DNA of 34,647 bases from Armatimonadota bacterium (GCA_025358205.1 JANYKG010000040.1:1-34647); one strand, 5' to 3'. Positions 8,880 through 16,214 are shown, numbered from the stretch's first letter. Numbers and translations: made by a program. Notes: generated from the letters alone by a model not told the origin.

Positions 8880-9773
8880 TCACGGAGTAATCTTCTGCAT
8901 GTGTTGCCGGCCAGCATTGGCCTTCTGAGCCGACCGCCACGTGTGGATACCCGAAGCCGTCAGCAGCGTTGCGACGAGCAGGCTCACCACCGTTGTGGCG
9001 ATCACTTCCTCGCGTTTGAGATTGAACTCACGCCGGTTCGCGATTATGATCACGACCGACATCGGAACCAGTGCCGGAATCGGCAAATCGAACCTGAGCA
9101 CGGCCAGGATGGTGGCAGTCAGCAGGCCGTACCCCCACCAGAACGTGCCTCTGATGTTCATGCCGAGTCTGCAGACGACCGACATATAGAGCGCCAGAAA
9201 CACGAAGTCGCCCATACCGATCATCGGCACCGGCATCCCCGGCACGGGAGTCGGCATCTGCACAACGACCTTGCTGATGATGTCCGGCCTTGTCGCCACC
9301 ACGTGGCCAAGCGGACCGACGTAGACGTTCCAGAAATCCACGAGTGCGGCGATGATCACCACCGGCAGCAGCAGGCTCTTCTCGCGGATGATGTAGCTGA
9401 TTGTCACACCCAGGCAGACCGCCAACGAGATCAGAGAGAACTGATGAACTGACTCCAGCAGCATAGCGGCCGGCATCGAGAGCTTCAATCTCACGAACAT
9501 CTTGAACGCCAGCAGCCCTGCGAACACCACTGCGCTGACCAACGCCCACAGACCCGCCTGTTTCGCCCCCAGCCTCAGCTCGCTCACGCTCATCACCAGA
9601 CCGAGTTGCAGCAGCATCATGATGAGGATGGACGTCACGCCCAGCCCAACGAGCCACCCCACGCCGATATGTCCGAACCTTACCGAGGGCAAAACCATCC
9701 TGGCAATCAGGTACGCAGCGGACACAATCACCAAACCCCTGATTTTGCCTGACCTGTTTCCCGTGTTTTCCAT
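8880..9773 (-). CDS. Presenilin-like (GxGD) intramembrane aspartyl protease candidate
   Basis: 297 residues with eight or nine hydrophobic segments. Three motifs match the presenilin/signal-peptide-peptidase fold in order and spacing. D146 lies in a membrane segment (ALVDFWNVYVGPLGHVV), resembling the presenilin YD motif as it appears in archaeal homologues (D-x-x-x-V-Y-...-H). GMGD at 186-189 (GMGDFVFLALY) is the GxGD motif with D189 as second catalytic Asp. PAL at 233-235 (LPIPALVPMSV) matches the conserved PAL motif, 44 residues after D189 (48 in human PS1). A further hydrophobic segment follows PAL, unlike presenilin. Such enzymes cut substrates within the membrane. AAGGA sits just upstream of the ATG, and a TATAAT promoter element lies at 9815-9820. 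The leuS start is 18 bp downstream. Alternative: a non-proteolytic multi-span protein with coincidental motifs. The first Asp lacks the preceding Tyr. Confidence 0.65.
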   Translation of the reverse strand: MENTGNRSGKIRGLVIVSAAYLIARMVLPSVRFGHIGVGWLVGLGVTSILIMMLLQLGLVMSVSELRLGAKQAGLWALVSAVVFAGLLAFKMFVRLKLSMPAAMLLESVHQFSLISLAVCLGVTISYIIREKSLLLPVVIIAALVDFWNVYVGPLGHVVATRPDIISKVVVQMPTPVPGMPVPMIGMGDFVFLALYMSVVCRLGMNIRGTFWWGYGLLTATILAVLRFDLPIPALVPMSVVIIIANRREFNLKREEVIATTVVSLLVATLLTASGIHTWRSAQKANAGRQHMQKITP

Positions 9774-9805
9774 AGTTCCTTAGTGGACACAAGGCGACCA
9801 TTTCT

Positions 9806-9834
9806 TTGACAAAGATTATACCATAAGGTACAAT
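9806..9834 (+). promoter_or_regulatory. Sigma-70-type promoter for the ANTAR regulator
   Basis: TTGACA at 9806-9811, a 17-bp spacer and TACAAT at 9829-9834: a near-consensus promoter. Transcription would start near 9841, which excludes the upstream GTG at 9836 as start and supports the ATG at 9866. Confidence 0.85.
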
Positions 9835-9844
9835 CGTGGAACAA
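9815..9844 (-). promoter_or_regulatory. Divergent promoter for the presenilin-like gene and leuS
   Basis: On the minus strand a perfect TATAAT covers 9820-9815, with a weak TTGTTC at 9844-9839 after an 18-bp spacer. It overlaps the plus-strand promoter almost completely, so the two probably compete for polymerase. Confidence 0.6.
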
Positions 9845-9865
9845 CGAGTGCCGGGGGGATTGGAC

Positions 9866-10441
9866 ATGGAACAACTGAGAGTGCTCATCGCGGATGATGA
9901 GTCCATCATAAGGCTTGATCTGAGCAAAATGCTGGAAGGCATGGGTCACAAGGTCGTGGCAGAGGCGAGCGACGGCAAAACAGCCGTGGACCTGGCCAGA
10001 CAGAACAACGTGGACCTGGCCATACTGGACATCAAGATGCCGGAGATGGACGGCCTGGATGCCGCCAAAGCCATCACGGATGAGAAAATATGCCCGGTCC
10101 TCCTGCTCACCGCCTACAGCCAGCAAGACTTGATTGACCGCGCCAAGCAGGCGGGCGTGTTCGGCTATCTGGTCAAACCGTTCAAGGAGACCGACCTTCT
10201 TCCTGCTATCGAGATCGCCATCTCGCGCTACAAGCAGATGGAAGCGCTGGAGAAAGAAGTCGGCAACCTGCAGGAGACGCTGGAAGCGCGCCGACTGGTT
10301 GACCGCGCGAAGGGCATACTGATGGACAAGCGCGGGATGAAGGAAGCAGACGCCTTCCGCTGGATTCAGACCCAGAGCATGAATAACCGCAAGTCCATGC
10401 GCGAAGTGGCTGAGGCGGTAATCCTTACGCAGGACGTGTGA
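9866..10441 (+). CDS. ANTAR-domain response regulator (PdtaR/AmiR-NasT type)
   Basis: 191 residues from the ATG at 9866, preceded by GGGGGGA. The receiver domain (about 1-120) keeps the acidic pair D10/D11, phosphoacceptor D55 (LAILDIKMPEMDG), T82 and K104. A short coiled coil leads to an ANTAR domain (about 130-190; ARRLVDRAKGILMDKRGM, then ADAFRWIQTQSM). ANTAR proteins bind paired hexaloop RNA hairpins and prevent transcription termination when phosphorylated. The downstream kinase has the HisKA_2 type that partners such regulators (PdtaS/PdtaR, EutW/EutV families), so this is very likely its target. It is driven by the strong promoter at 9806-9834. The controlled transcripts are not evident from this window. 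Confidence 0.93.
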   Translation: MEQLRVLIADDESIIRLDLSKMLEGMGHKVVAEASDGKTAVDLARQNNVDLAILDIKMPEMDGLDAAKAITDEKICPVLLLTAYSQQDLIDRAKQAGVFGYLVKPFKETDLLPAIEIAISRYKQMEALEKEVGNLQETLEARRLVDRAKGILMDKRGMKEADAFRWIQTQSMNNRKSMREVAEAVILTQDV

Positions 10442-10445
10442 CGAG

Positions 10446-10552
10446 ACGTGATGAGTGATGAGTGAGCGGATCACCTTGTCCGGCCGTGTTGCGCATTTCG
10501 TATTGCGTAACAGATAGGTCTGATTACGGAATACGCATTACGGAGTATCCGT
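10446..10552. repeat. Two repeat types between regulator and kinase
   Basis: Just after the regulator's stop, GTGATGA/GTGATGA/GTGAGC (about 10449-10467) repeats a 7-nt unit. Then GCGCATTTCGTATTGCGTAA (10491-10510) and ATTACGGAATACGCATTACG (10523-10542) form opposing arms of an imperfect hairpin. It lies in the leader of the kinase gene, so it could affect kinase expression. Confidence 0.75.
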
Positions 10553-10576
10553 ACCAGTGTTCTCCCCGGGAATCCC

Positions 10577-12217
10577 ATGGAATCAACAAACCGAAGCCAC
10601 CAACTTGAGGCCGCACTTGCTGAGCGGGATATGGAAGTCGAGGCGCTGAGAAAACTCGGTCAGGCCATCGGCTCATCTTTCAACATCCAGCACCTTCTTG
10701 ACGTTGTCACCGAGATCGCCGTCCAAGTCACCGGCACCGACACTTGCTACATCTACCTCCTGGACGAGACGAGCGAAGAACTGGTGCTGCGTGCCGTGAA
10801 AGGTGATCCCACAAAGAACATCGTCGGTAAGTGGCGGCTGAAACTCGGAGAGGGCATCACGGGCTGGGTGGCGCAGACCCGCCAGCGCGTGGCAATTGAC
10901 AAAGAGGCCTTCCGTGACCGCCGATACAAGGCCTTCGAGCGCGAAGACCAGTTCCAGTCCATCCTTTCCGTGCCGCTCATGGCGGAAGACCAACTCGTAG
11001 GCGTCATCAACATCCGCACCAAACCCACGCACGAGTACACCGACGCCCAGAGGCGGCTGATGGAGCACATCGCCGAGCAGGTGGCCAACGCCATCCACAG
11101 CTCGCGCATGTATCAGAGTATGGAAACGCGAGTCTCCCAGCTGTCGGCGCTCTCCGAGGTCAGCCAGTCCATGACCTCGGGCATGTACCTGGATGAGATA
11201 CTCAACCTGCTGGTCGCGACGACAGCAGAAAGCATGAAGTTCAAGATCGTGACCGTGATGCTGCTGGATGAAGAGAAGCAGGAGTTGGTGATCCAGGCCA
11301 CGCAGAGCAGCAGCCGCGAGTACATCCGCAAGCCGAACCTGAAACTGGGCGAGAGTCTGGCTGGCAAGGCAATGAGCGAGGGGCAGCCGATTTCGGTCAC
11401 CGACGTGCGAAACACCCCGGAGTACCGCTACCCGGATATCGCGCGCAAGGAGGGGCTGTGCTCGCTGATCTGCGTGCCCCTTCGACTGCGTGACAAGATC
11501 ATCGGGGTGCTCAACTGCTATACCGAGAAGCCGCACACGTTCACGAGCGAAGAGATCACAGTGCTGGCCGCGATCGGCAGCCACGCAGCCATCGCCATCG
11601 AGAACTCCAAGCTGGTTGTGAAATCCGCAATCGTCCAGGAAATGCATCACCGCGTGAAGAATAACCTGCAGACCATCGCCAGCCTTCTCCGCCTGCAGAT
11701 GCACTACGCGAAGGCCGAGACCACCGACCAGGCGCTGCAGGAGAGCATCAACCGCATTCTCAGCATCGCGGCGGTCCATGAGGTGCTCTCGCGCGAGGAA
11801 CTGGAACGGGTCAGCATCAAGAAGGTCGCCGAGAACATCCTGACCGGCACGCGCCAGAGCCTGATTCCGCCGGAGAAGCACGTGACAACATCGCTCACCG
11901 GGCCGGACATCCTGCTGCAACCCGCGCAGGCGACTTCCGTGGCGCTGATCTTGAATGAGCTGATACAGAACGCGGTGGAGCACGGATTCAAGGACGTTGA
12001 CCAAGGAGAGGTCAGGCTGGATATCTCGCACGACGACCGCGAGGTGCGGCTGGAGGTCATCAACGACGGCACTCCCCTGCCCTCCGACTTCGATGTCCGC
12101 ACGCACAGAAACCTGGGCCTTCAGATCGTCGAGAGCCTGGTCCGCGACGACCTGCACGGGAAGTTCACGCTGGCAAGCGGTGACAAAATCACGGCAACGG
12201 TGGTGTTCCCGAGGTAG
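10577..12217 (+). CDS. Sensor histidine kinase, GAF-GAF-HisKA_2-HATPase (PdtaS-like)
   Basis: 546 residues with no membrane segment, so probably cytosolic. Two GAF domains in tandem occupy about 31-175 (ITGWVAQTRQRVAIDK; SILSVPLMAEDQLVGVINIR) and about 190-335 (LAGKAMSEGQPISVTDVRN; SLICVPLRLRDKIIGVLN). The HisKA_2 dimerisation domain follows, with MHHRVKNNLQTIASLLRLQ (candidate phosphoacceptor His357). The C-terminal HATPase has an N box (LILNELIQNAVEHGF) and a glycine motif (NLGLQIVESLV). This family phosphorylates ANTAR response regulators, and such a regulator is encoded 135 bp upstream. PdtaS itself has GAF-PAS input, so the double GAF differs. The ligand is unknown. The Shine-Dalgarno is weak (GGGAAT). 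Confidence 0.95.
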   Translation: MESTNRSHQLEAALAERDMEVEALRKLGQAIGSSFNIQHLLDVVTEIAVQVTGTDTCYIYLLDETSEELVLRAVKGDPTKNIVGKWRLKLGEGITGWVAQTRQRVAIDKEAFRDRRYKAFEREDQFQSILSVPLMAEDQLVGVINIRTKPTHEYTDAQRRLMEHIAEQVANAIHSSRMYQSMETRVSQLSALSEVSQSMTSGMYLDEILNLLVATTAESMKFKIVTVMLLDEEKQELVIQATQSSSREYIRKPNLKLGESLAGKAMSEGQPISVTDVRNTPEYRYPDIARKEGLCSLICVPLRLRDKIIGVLNCYTEKPHTFTSEEITVLAAIGSHAAIAIENSKLVVKSAIVQEMHHRVKNNLQTIASLLRLQMHYAKAETTDQALQESINRILSIAAVHEVLSREELERVSIKKVAENILTGTRQSLIPPEKHVTTSLTGPDILLQPAQATSVALILNELIQNAVEHGFKDVDQGEVRLDISHDDREVRLEVINDGTPLPSDFDVRTHRNLGLQIVESLVRDDLHGKFTLASGDKITATVVFPR

Positions 12218-12218
12218 G

Positions 12219-12278
12219 GTTCCGGGTTCCGGGTTTCGGGTGTCGGGGGCGGATTCCGGACTCGTACTCGTACTCGAA
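12219..12278. repeat. GTTCCGG- and ACTCGT-type tandem repeats after the kinase
   Basis: Beginning 1 nt after the kinase stop, four degenerate 7-nt units of the GGTTCCG type run to about 12248. Then three ACTCGT units (12260-12277) follow. The second unit type recurs at 16105-16130 and 32568-32637. This region separates convergent genes. No matching opposing arm is seen here. Confidence 0.75.
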
Positions 12279-12329
12279 AAGACTGATCAGAGCAGCGCGA
12301 GTAGCTCACGCCTCTAGGCGAAGATTCGG

Positions 12330-12662
12330 TCACTGCGAAGATGTTATCCCCGACGCAGAATTCGAAGTTCGTCTGCGTTTGATCGGGGACCACAGGTTCG
12401 CGTAAGTGGCAAACTTCGAGAGAAGCCCTACTACGGCCACGCCCATTCCCGCATAACCGATCCATGAGTCCATGAAGTCCAACCACACTACGATGCCGCC
12501 GATCAGTAGCGCCATACTCATGTCCCACCAGAGTATGTGCAAGAAGACCTTGCTACCATCCGGCCACGCCTTCGAGCGCTTCCAGATGAAGACACGAACT
12601 GCCATGTGCAGCACAAGCAGGAACAGACCGAACGCGACCAGCACTTTCTGTTCATAGTTCAT
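12330..12662 (-). CDS. Small hypothetical membrane protein
   Basis: 110 residues, with AGGA about 9 nt before the ATG at 12662. Three hydrophobic segments (about 7-27, 40-62 and 68-85) are followed by a basic tail (SPIKRRRTSNSAS). I recognise no family. It ends convergently with the kinase gene and starts 24 bp after the 60-residue EYDFS protein, so it could be the last gene of a folP-containing operon. Its last codons overlap an inverted repeat at 12348-12391, suggesting that the original C-terminus was altered or extended. Confidence 0.6.
   Translation of the reverse strand: MNYEQKVLVAFGLFLLVLHMAVRVFIWKRSKAWPDGSKVFLHILWWDMSMALLIGGIVVWLDFMDSWIGYAGMGVAVVGLLSKFATYANLWSPIKRRRTSNSASGITSSQ
12348..12391. 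repeat. Perfect two-part inverted repeat at the 3' end of the small membrane gene
   Basis: TCCCCG then ACGCAGA are mirrored by TCTGCGT then CGGGGA around an ATTCGAAGTTCG centre, with a 5-nt bulge on one side. The stem is about 13 bp. No T-tract follows on either strand, so it is not a standard intrinsic terminator. It overlaps the last coding codons of the 110-residue protein. Confidence 0.7.
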
Positions 12663-12686
12663 GAGAATTGTCCTTCATCGCCAGCA

Positions 12687-12869
12687 TCACTGGGGTTTCT
12701 CTACACGCGAACTGCTTTGAGTCACCGTGCCATCGGCCATGCGCACATTCACAGTGCAACCTTCATGGTATGCCTTATGATGCTTTCCGCGGACGCCGTT
12801 GCTGAAGTCGTACTGTGTGCGCATCTCAGCGTCTTCCTGTGATTGTTCACCAGCATTCCGCTTGTCCAT
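12687..12869 (-). CDS. Small YDFS/RGK-type conserved protein, possibly antitoxin-like
   Basis: 60 residues. The core QYDFSNGVRGKHHKAYHEG followed by TVNVRMADGTV resembles short conserved bacterial proteins with EYDFS-x-GVRGKH near the N-terminus, several of which sit in toxin-antitoxin loci. No toxin gene is adjacent here: folP is upstream and a small membrane protein downstream. The start is uncertain: ATG at 12869 lacks a clear Shine-Dalgarno, while ATG at 12824 (giving a 45-residue protein) has AGGA about 11 nt upstream. Family members usually have a short acidic lead-in like QSQEDAE, so I keep the longer form. Function is inferred only from resemblance. Confidence 0.6.
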   Translation of the reverse strand: MDKRNAGEQSQEDAEMRTQYDFSNGVRGKHHKAYHEGCTVNVRMADGTVTQSSSRVEKPQ

Positions 12870-12893
12870 CGTCGTTTCACTTACCCATTCGGT

Positions 12894-12925
12894 GGCAGGT
12901 CACGTATCACTCATCACTCATCACG
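12894..12925. repeat. 33-nt element forming the end of folP
   Basis: On the minus strand this reads CCGTGATGAGTGATGAG, then TGATACGTGACCTGCC. The folP stop codon (12916-12914) lies inside it, so it encodes the last residues RDE. A copy differing at only about 3 of 33 positions ends the isomerase gene at 29527-29559. Confidence 0.85.
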
Positions 12926-14164
12926 GACAACCGCATCTGTCATCCGGGCGACTTGGGCCATTTCCGCAACATCGTGAACTCGGATGATGTTCGCACCGTT
13001 CTGGATGCTGAGGGCGACGGTGGCAGCGGTGCCGAAGAGCCGCTGATCGGCGGGGACTCCGCCGAGCGCCTTGCCGATGAAAGCTTTTCGAGAGGTTCCG
13101 ATGAGGATTGGGAGGCCTATCGCCTTGAAGTCCGCGAGCTTGCGGATGATTTCCATGTTGTGCTCAGCGGTCTTCGCGAACCCAATGCCGGGATCGAGGA
13201 TGATGTATTCCGACGCCAGTCCGGCTTCAACCGCCAGCGCGATTCGATCGCGGAAATAGGCCATGATCTCTGGGATCAGGTCAGCGTACTCCGCTTCGGT
13301 CTGCATCGTCTGAGGAGTGCCCTTCATGTGCATGATTATGCTCGGGGCTTTTCGTTCGGCGGCCAGTTCGCGCATCTCCTGAGAGGCCAGTCCCGTGATG
13401 TCGTTGATGATGTCCGCGCCGGCGTCCAACGCTGCCCGAGCCACCTCCGGCTTGCAGGTGTCCACTGAAATCGGCGTATCCGACCGTCCGGCCAGCGCGG
13501 CGATGACAGGAATCACACGGGCCATCTCGTCCACCGCCGACACCGACTCGGCCCCCGGTCGGCTGGACTCGCCGCCGATGTCTATCACGTCAGCCCCGTC
13601 CGCAATCATCGCCAATGCGCGCTCAACCGCCGCGTCGGCACTCGCATCAATCCCGCCGTCGGAGAAGGAATCGGGGGTTACGTTCAGGATACCCATGATG
13701 ACGGTCCGCTCGCGCAGGGCAGCATAGAACGGCCGCAACCGCGTAGTCAATCCGCTGTCGGCTGGCGTCAGCGGGAATCCGCGCATGGTGTTCTCCATCG
13801 CAGCCTGAATCTCGTCCGCTATCGCAGGCAGCTCAAACGGCTGTGCGCGGAGGCCTTCCAATACGCGGGTGATCGCCTTCTCAGTACCCATCAGCAGCAC
13901 GTCTGACCGCTCAACTTTGTGCGTAATGACGTCTCGGTGGATAGCCGCGTCGCCGCCCTTCGCCAGCATCTCTTCCTTCAGAATAAGCACAGCCGGAGTG
14001 CGAAGTCCGTGGACCTTGATGACGAAGTGCTGCGCCTTGGGGGCCATACGCTGGACGCCTTCCCACTCCGCGCCGATCGCCACCATCTCGGACTCCCAGT
14101 CGTGGGGACGCGCACAGGCGAACACGCGGACGTTGAAGCGATTTTTCGAGTTAGCTTGTCTCAT
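12914..14164 (-). CDS. folP: Dihydropteroate synthase with N-terminal extension domain
   Basis: 416 residues from the ATG at 14164. The C-terminal part (about 150-416) is DHPS, which condenses 4-aminobenzoate with dihydropterin pyrophosphate in folate synthesis. Both signatures are present: ILNVTPDSFSDGG and DIGGESSRPGA, then SVDTCKPEVA, IINDITG, IIMHMKG and the C-terminal GTSRKAFIG. Residues 1-135 (with MAPKAQHFVIKVHG, ILKEEMLAKGGDAA, DVLLMGT) match the N-terminal domain found in DHPS of some deep-branching and Gram-positive bacteria. An in-frame ATG at 14233 is less likely because it falls inside a repeat. It lies 73 bp after the TPR gene. Its stop codon lies in a repeat element. Confidence 0.96.
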   Translation of the reverse strand: MRQANSKNRFNVRVFACARPHDWESEMVAIGAEWEGVQRMAPKAQHFVIKVHGLRTPAVLILKEEMLAKGGDAAIHRDVITHKVERSDVLLMGTEKAITRVLEGLRAQPFELPAIADEIQAAMENTMRGFPLTPADSGLTTRLRPFYAALRERTVIMGILNVTPDSFSDGGIDASADAAVERALAMIADGADVIDIGGESSRPGAESVSAVDEMARVIPVIAALAGRSDTPISVDTCKPEVARAALDAGADIINDITGLASQEMRELAAERKAPSIIMHMKGTPQTMQTEAEYADLIPEIMAYFRDRIALAVEAGLASEYIILDPGIGFAKTAEHNMEIIRKLADFKAIGLPILIGTSRKAFIGKALGGVPADQRLFGTAATVALSIQNGANIIRVHDVAEMAQVARMTDAVVRDE

Positions 14165-14171
14165 ATGCGAT

Positions 14172-14236
14172 CTCGTATTGGGGTGGTGGGGAAATGGGTT
14201 ACTGGCAATCTCCCCAATGCACCATCTACCCATTCC
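14172..14236. repeat. G-rich inverted repeat between TPR gene and folP
   Basis: ATTGGGG (about 14176) pairs with CCCCAAT (about 14212), and GGAAATGGGT pairs with ACCCATTCC just before the TPR stop. The arms would fold in the folP leader. A similar G-rich stretch (GGGTGATGGGAAAATGGG) occurs at 17001-17018 after mscL. Confidence 0.6.
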
Positions 14237-14237
14237 A

Positions 14238-14996
14238 TCAGTGGTAATACCGCTGCTTCCACTCCGAATAGACTTCCGGAAGCTCGTCGAACTTGACCTG
14301 CTTCAAGGCAATCATACCCGCATGGCTGAGGACGAAACCGCGTTCCAGCGCCGCCGTCATCGAATCACGCGTCAGCTTGGCGCGGAAGATGAAGTCCTCC
14401 AACGCCAGCGTGATGATCTGTCTGAGTTGGAACGAGTCCATGGCGTCTATCGCTTGCTGGGCATCCTCCGCCATCTCGTCATCAGGCTCCATCTCCAGAA
14501 CCCGTGTGTACTCGTTGATCGCGTTGGCATAATCGCCCTTCTGCTGGTAGATCCACGCTCGCTTGAAGTGGTTGGCCGCGGACGACGGATCCATCGCAAT
14601 CAGTTCGCTAATCAGCCGCATCGCCTCGTCCAGGCGTCCCGTCTGGATGCACGCCACACTCATCACCTCGCGCGCGCTCAGGCTGCGCGGGTGTACAGCG
14701 ATCAGGCAATCCGCTTCGTGCAGCGCCTCGTCATATTGGGCGGTCTCCAGCAGCATGTCCAACAGCATCTCGCGTGCGTCCACATCCTCAGTGCGCAGCT
14801 TTATTGCCTTGCGAATGGCGGAGACGGCCTCGTCCATGCGGCTGAGTTCGCGGTAGGCGTCGGCGATTCGCTTGTAGACGAGACCCTTGTCCTCGCTCAC
14901 GCGAAGGGCGCTCTTCAGCTCCTTCAACGCCTCGTCGAATAGCTCTGCTTCCTCATATGCGTCTGCTTTGTCCAGGTATTCACTAGCTGTTTTCAT
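14238..14996 (-). CDS. Tetratricopeptide-repeat protein
   Basis: 252 residues consisting of about five TPR-like helical pairs from residue 5 to 175 (AYEEAELFDEALKELKSAL; ADAYRELSRMDEAVSAIRKA; TAQYDEALHEADCLI; AWIYQQKGDYANAINEY). A C-terminal helical segment without repeats follows, ending EWKQRYYH. There is no signal peptide, so it is probably cytoplasmic and a scaffold for protein contacts; the partner is unknown. It starts 15 bp after the broken oxidoreductase and precedes folP by 73 bp. The Shine-Dalgarno is weak (AGAAGA). Confidence 0.85.
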   Translation of the reverse strand: MKTASEYLDKADAYEEAELFDEALKELKSALRVSEDKGLVYKRIADAYRELSRMDEAVSAIRKAIKLRTEDVDAREMLLDMLLETAQYDEALHEADCLIAVHPRSLSAREVMSVACIQTGRLDEAMRLISELIAMDPSSAANHFKRAWIYQQKGDYANAINEYTRVLEMEPDDEMAEDAQQAIDAMDSFQLRQIITLALEDFIFRAKLTRDSMTAALERGFVLSHAGMIALKQVKFDELPEVYSEWKQRYYH

Positions 14997-15011
14997 GTGT
15001 ATCTTCTGATG

Positions 15012-16045
15012 CTAAAGTGTGACCGGTTTGCCGGTCTTCGCGCTCTCGTAAATCGCGAGGATGAACTCCACGGCCTTGCGCGCCTCAACGCCGTCTATCA
15101 TCGGCGGGCGGCCTTCTTTCACAGCGGCGACGAGATCGGCGATCTGGATCTGGTGACCGTCTCCGGCTATGGCGGTTGGGTCGGACGCCGCGTTGCCCAC
15201 GTTGTCCTTTAGTCACTGGGTGACCTCTTCAATCGTTTCGCCCGGCACGTCCCACTTGACGATGCTCTCGCCGTCAACGAGAATGGTGCCGTTCTCACCG
15301 TGAAGCTCGAACCGGTGATTCATGCCGGGGGTCACGGAGGTGGTACCCTCAAGCGTGCCGAACGCCCCGCTCTTGAACTTCATGGATGCGACACACGTAT
15401 CCTCGACCTCGATCTTGCGCGCAAGGTGATCGGCGAACGAGAACAGCGTGTCCACCGGTCCCATGATCCAGCGCAGAAGATCTATCATATGGACGCCCGG
15501 TTCATCAGCGCGCCTCCGCCGTCCAGCGCCCAGGTCCCACGCCAGCCCGCGCTGTCATAGTATTCCTGGCTGCGGAAATACTTCAGGTACGCGGATGCCA
15601 GAACCATCTTGCCGAGCTTGCCCTCGTCAATGGTGCGCTTCACAATCTGCCACATAGGTGAGGTTCTCCGCTGGAAGATGCAGGCGAGCTTCACGTTGTT
15701 CTCCCGGCACGCCGCGACCAGATTGTCTATATTCTCCAGCGTGATGTCAATCGGCTTCTCGCTCAGCACGTGCTTACCGGCCCGTGCAGCGTCAATTCCC
15801 ACTGCGGCATGAAGCCCACTCGGCACGCAGATAGAAACGATATCCACATCGTCACGCGCCAGAAGCTCATGGTAGTCCGTATAGGCATGCTGCGCGCCAA
15901 ATTCGTCCTTTATCTTCTCTGCCATCTCCGGTAGGATGTCCGCGACCGCCACCAACTCCGCGCCCGGTATGTTCTTCACCGCTCTGGCGTGCCACGGCGC
16001 AATCACCCCGCAGCCGATTATCCCGTATCCAAGTTTATCTTTCAT
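15012..16045 (-). pseudogene. Gfo/Idh/MocA oxidoreductase with one frameshift and one nonsense codon
   Basis: The intact form would be 344 residues. The ATG at 16045 has AAGGTGA 7 nt upstream. The N-terminal Rossmann domain is clear (GYGIIGCGVIAPWHA; CVPSGLHA; SEKPIDIT). At about 15497-15500 one base is missing: ALMN is followed out of frame by RASI and a stop, while restoring one base gives the expected NQGVHMIDLLRW. A TGA at 15215-15213 then interrupts the frame (EEVTQ-stop-LKDNVGNAASD). The frame continues to 15012 with typical C-terminal sequence (MIDGVEARKAVEFILAIYES). The span is 1034 nt, one short of a multiple of three, matching a single-base deletion. Other genes here end in TGA, so recoding is unlikely. 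It may be a decaying gene or an assembly error. Confidence 0.85.
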
Positions 16046-16074
16046 TTCAGTCACCTTGCCCTCTTACTCGCTTG

Positions 16075-16105
16075 TCCGCCGAAGTTCGCAGCGAACGAAG
16101 GCGGA
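16075..16105. repeat. Near-perfect 31-nt hairpin upstream of the broken oxidoreductase
   Basis: TCCGCC-GAA-GTTCGC-A-GCGAAC-GAA-GGCGGA: twelve paired bases around a single-base centre, with a symmetric GAA/GAA internal loop. It lies in the 168-bp gap after the SIS gene, flanked by ACTCGT-type repeats (16105-16130). Confidence 0.8.
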
Positions 16106-16178
16106 TACTCGTACTCTTCCTCGTACTCGATCCGGTTCCGTTCACCATTCACTATTCACTTCTCGGGGCCTGTTCCAC

Positions 16179-16214
16179 AGGCGCGGCACAGTTTCCTTTG
16201 CCGAAACAGCGCCT
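16179..16214 (-). other. Hairpin directly after the SIS-domain gene
   Basis: AGGCGC and GCGCCT form the outer stem, with GGCA/TGCC inside, starting at the last base of the SIS stop codon. No T-tract follows on the minus strand, so it may be an RNA stability element rather than an intrinsic terminator. Confidence 0.5.

Noticed and set aside
9836-9865. Upstream GTG start for the ANTAR regulator
   Set aside because: It lies before the transcription start expected from the 9806-9834 promoter and lacks a Shine-Dalgarno; the ATG at 9866 has one.
10673-12157. 494-residue minus-strand ORF opposite the histidine kinase
   Set aside because: The plus strand encodes clear GAF, HisKA_2 and HATPase motifs; the antisense frame is open only because of codon bias.
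15213-15215. TGA read as a sense codon (recoding) in the oxidoreductase
   Set aside because: Other intact genes here, such as cysS and folP, end in TGA, and the same gene has an independent one-base deletion, so loss of function or sequence error is simpler.
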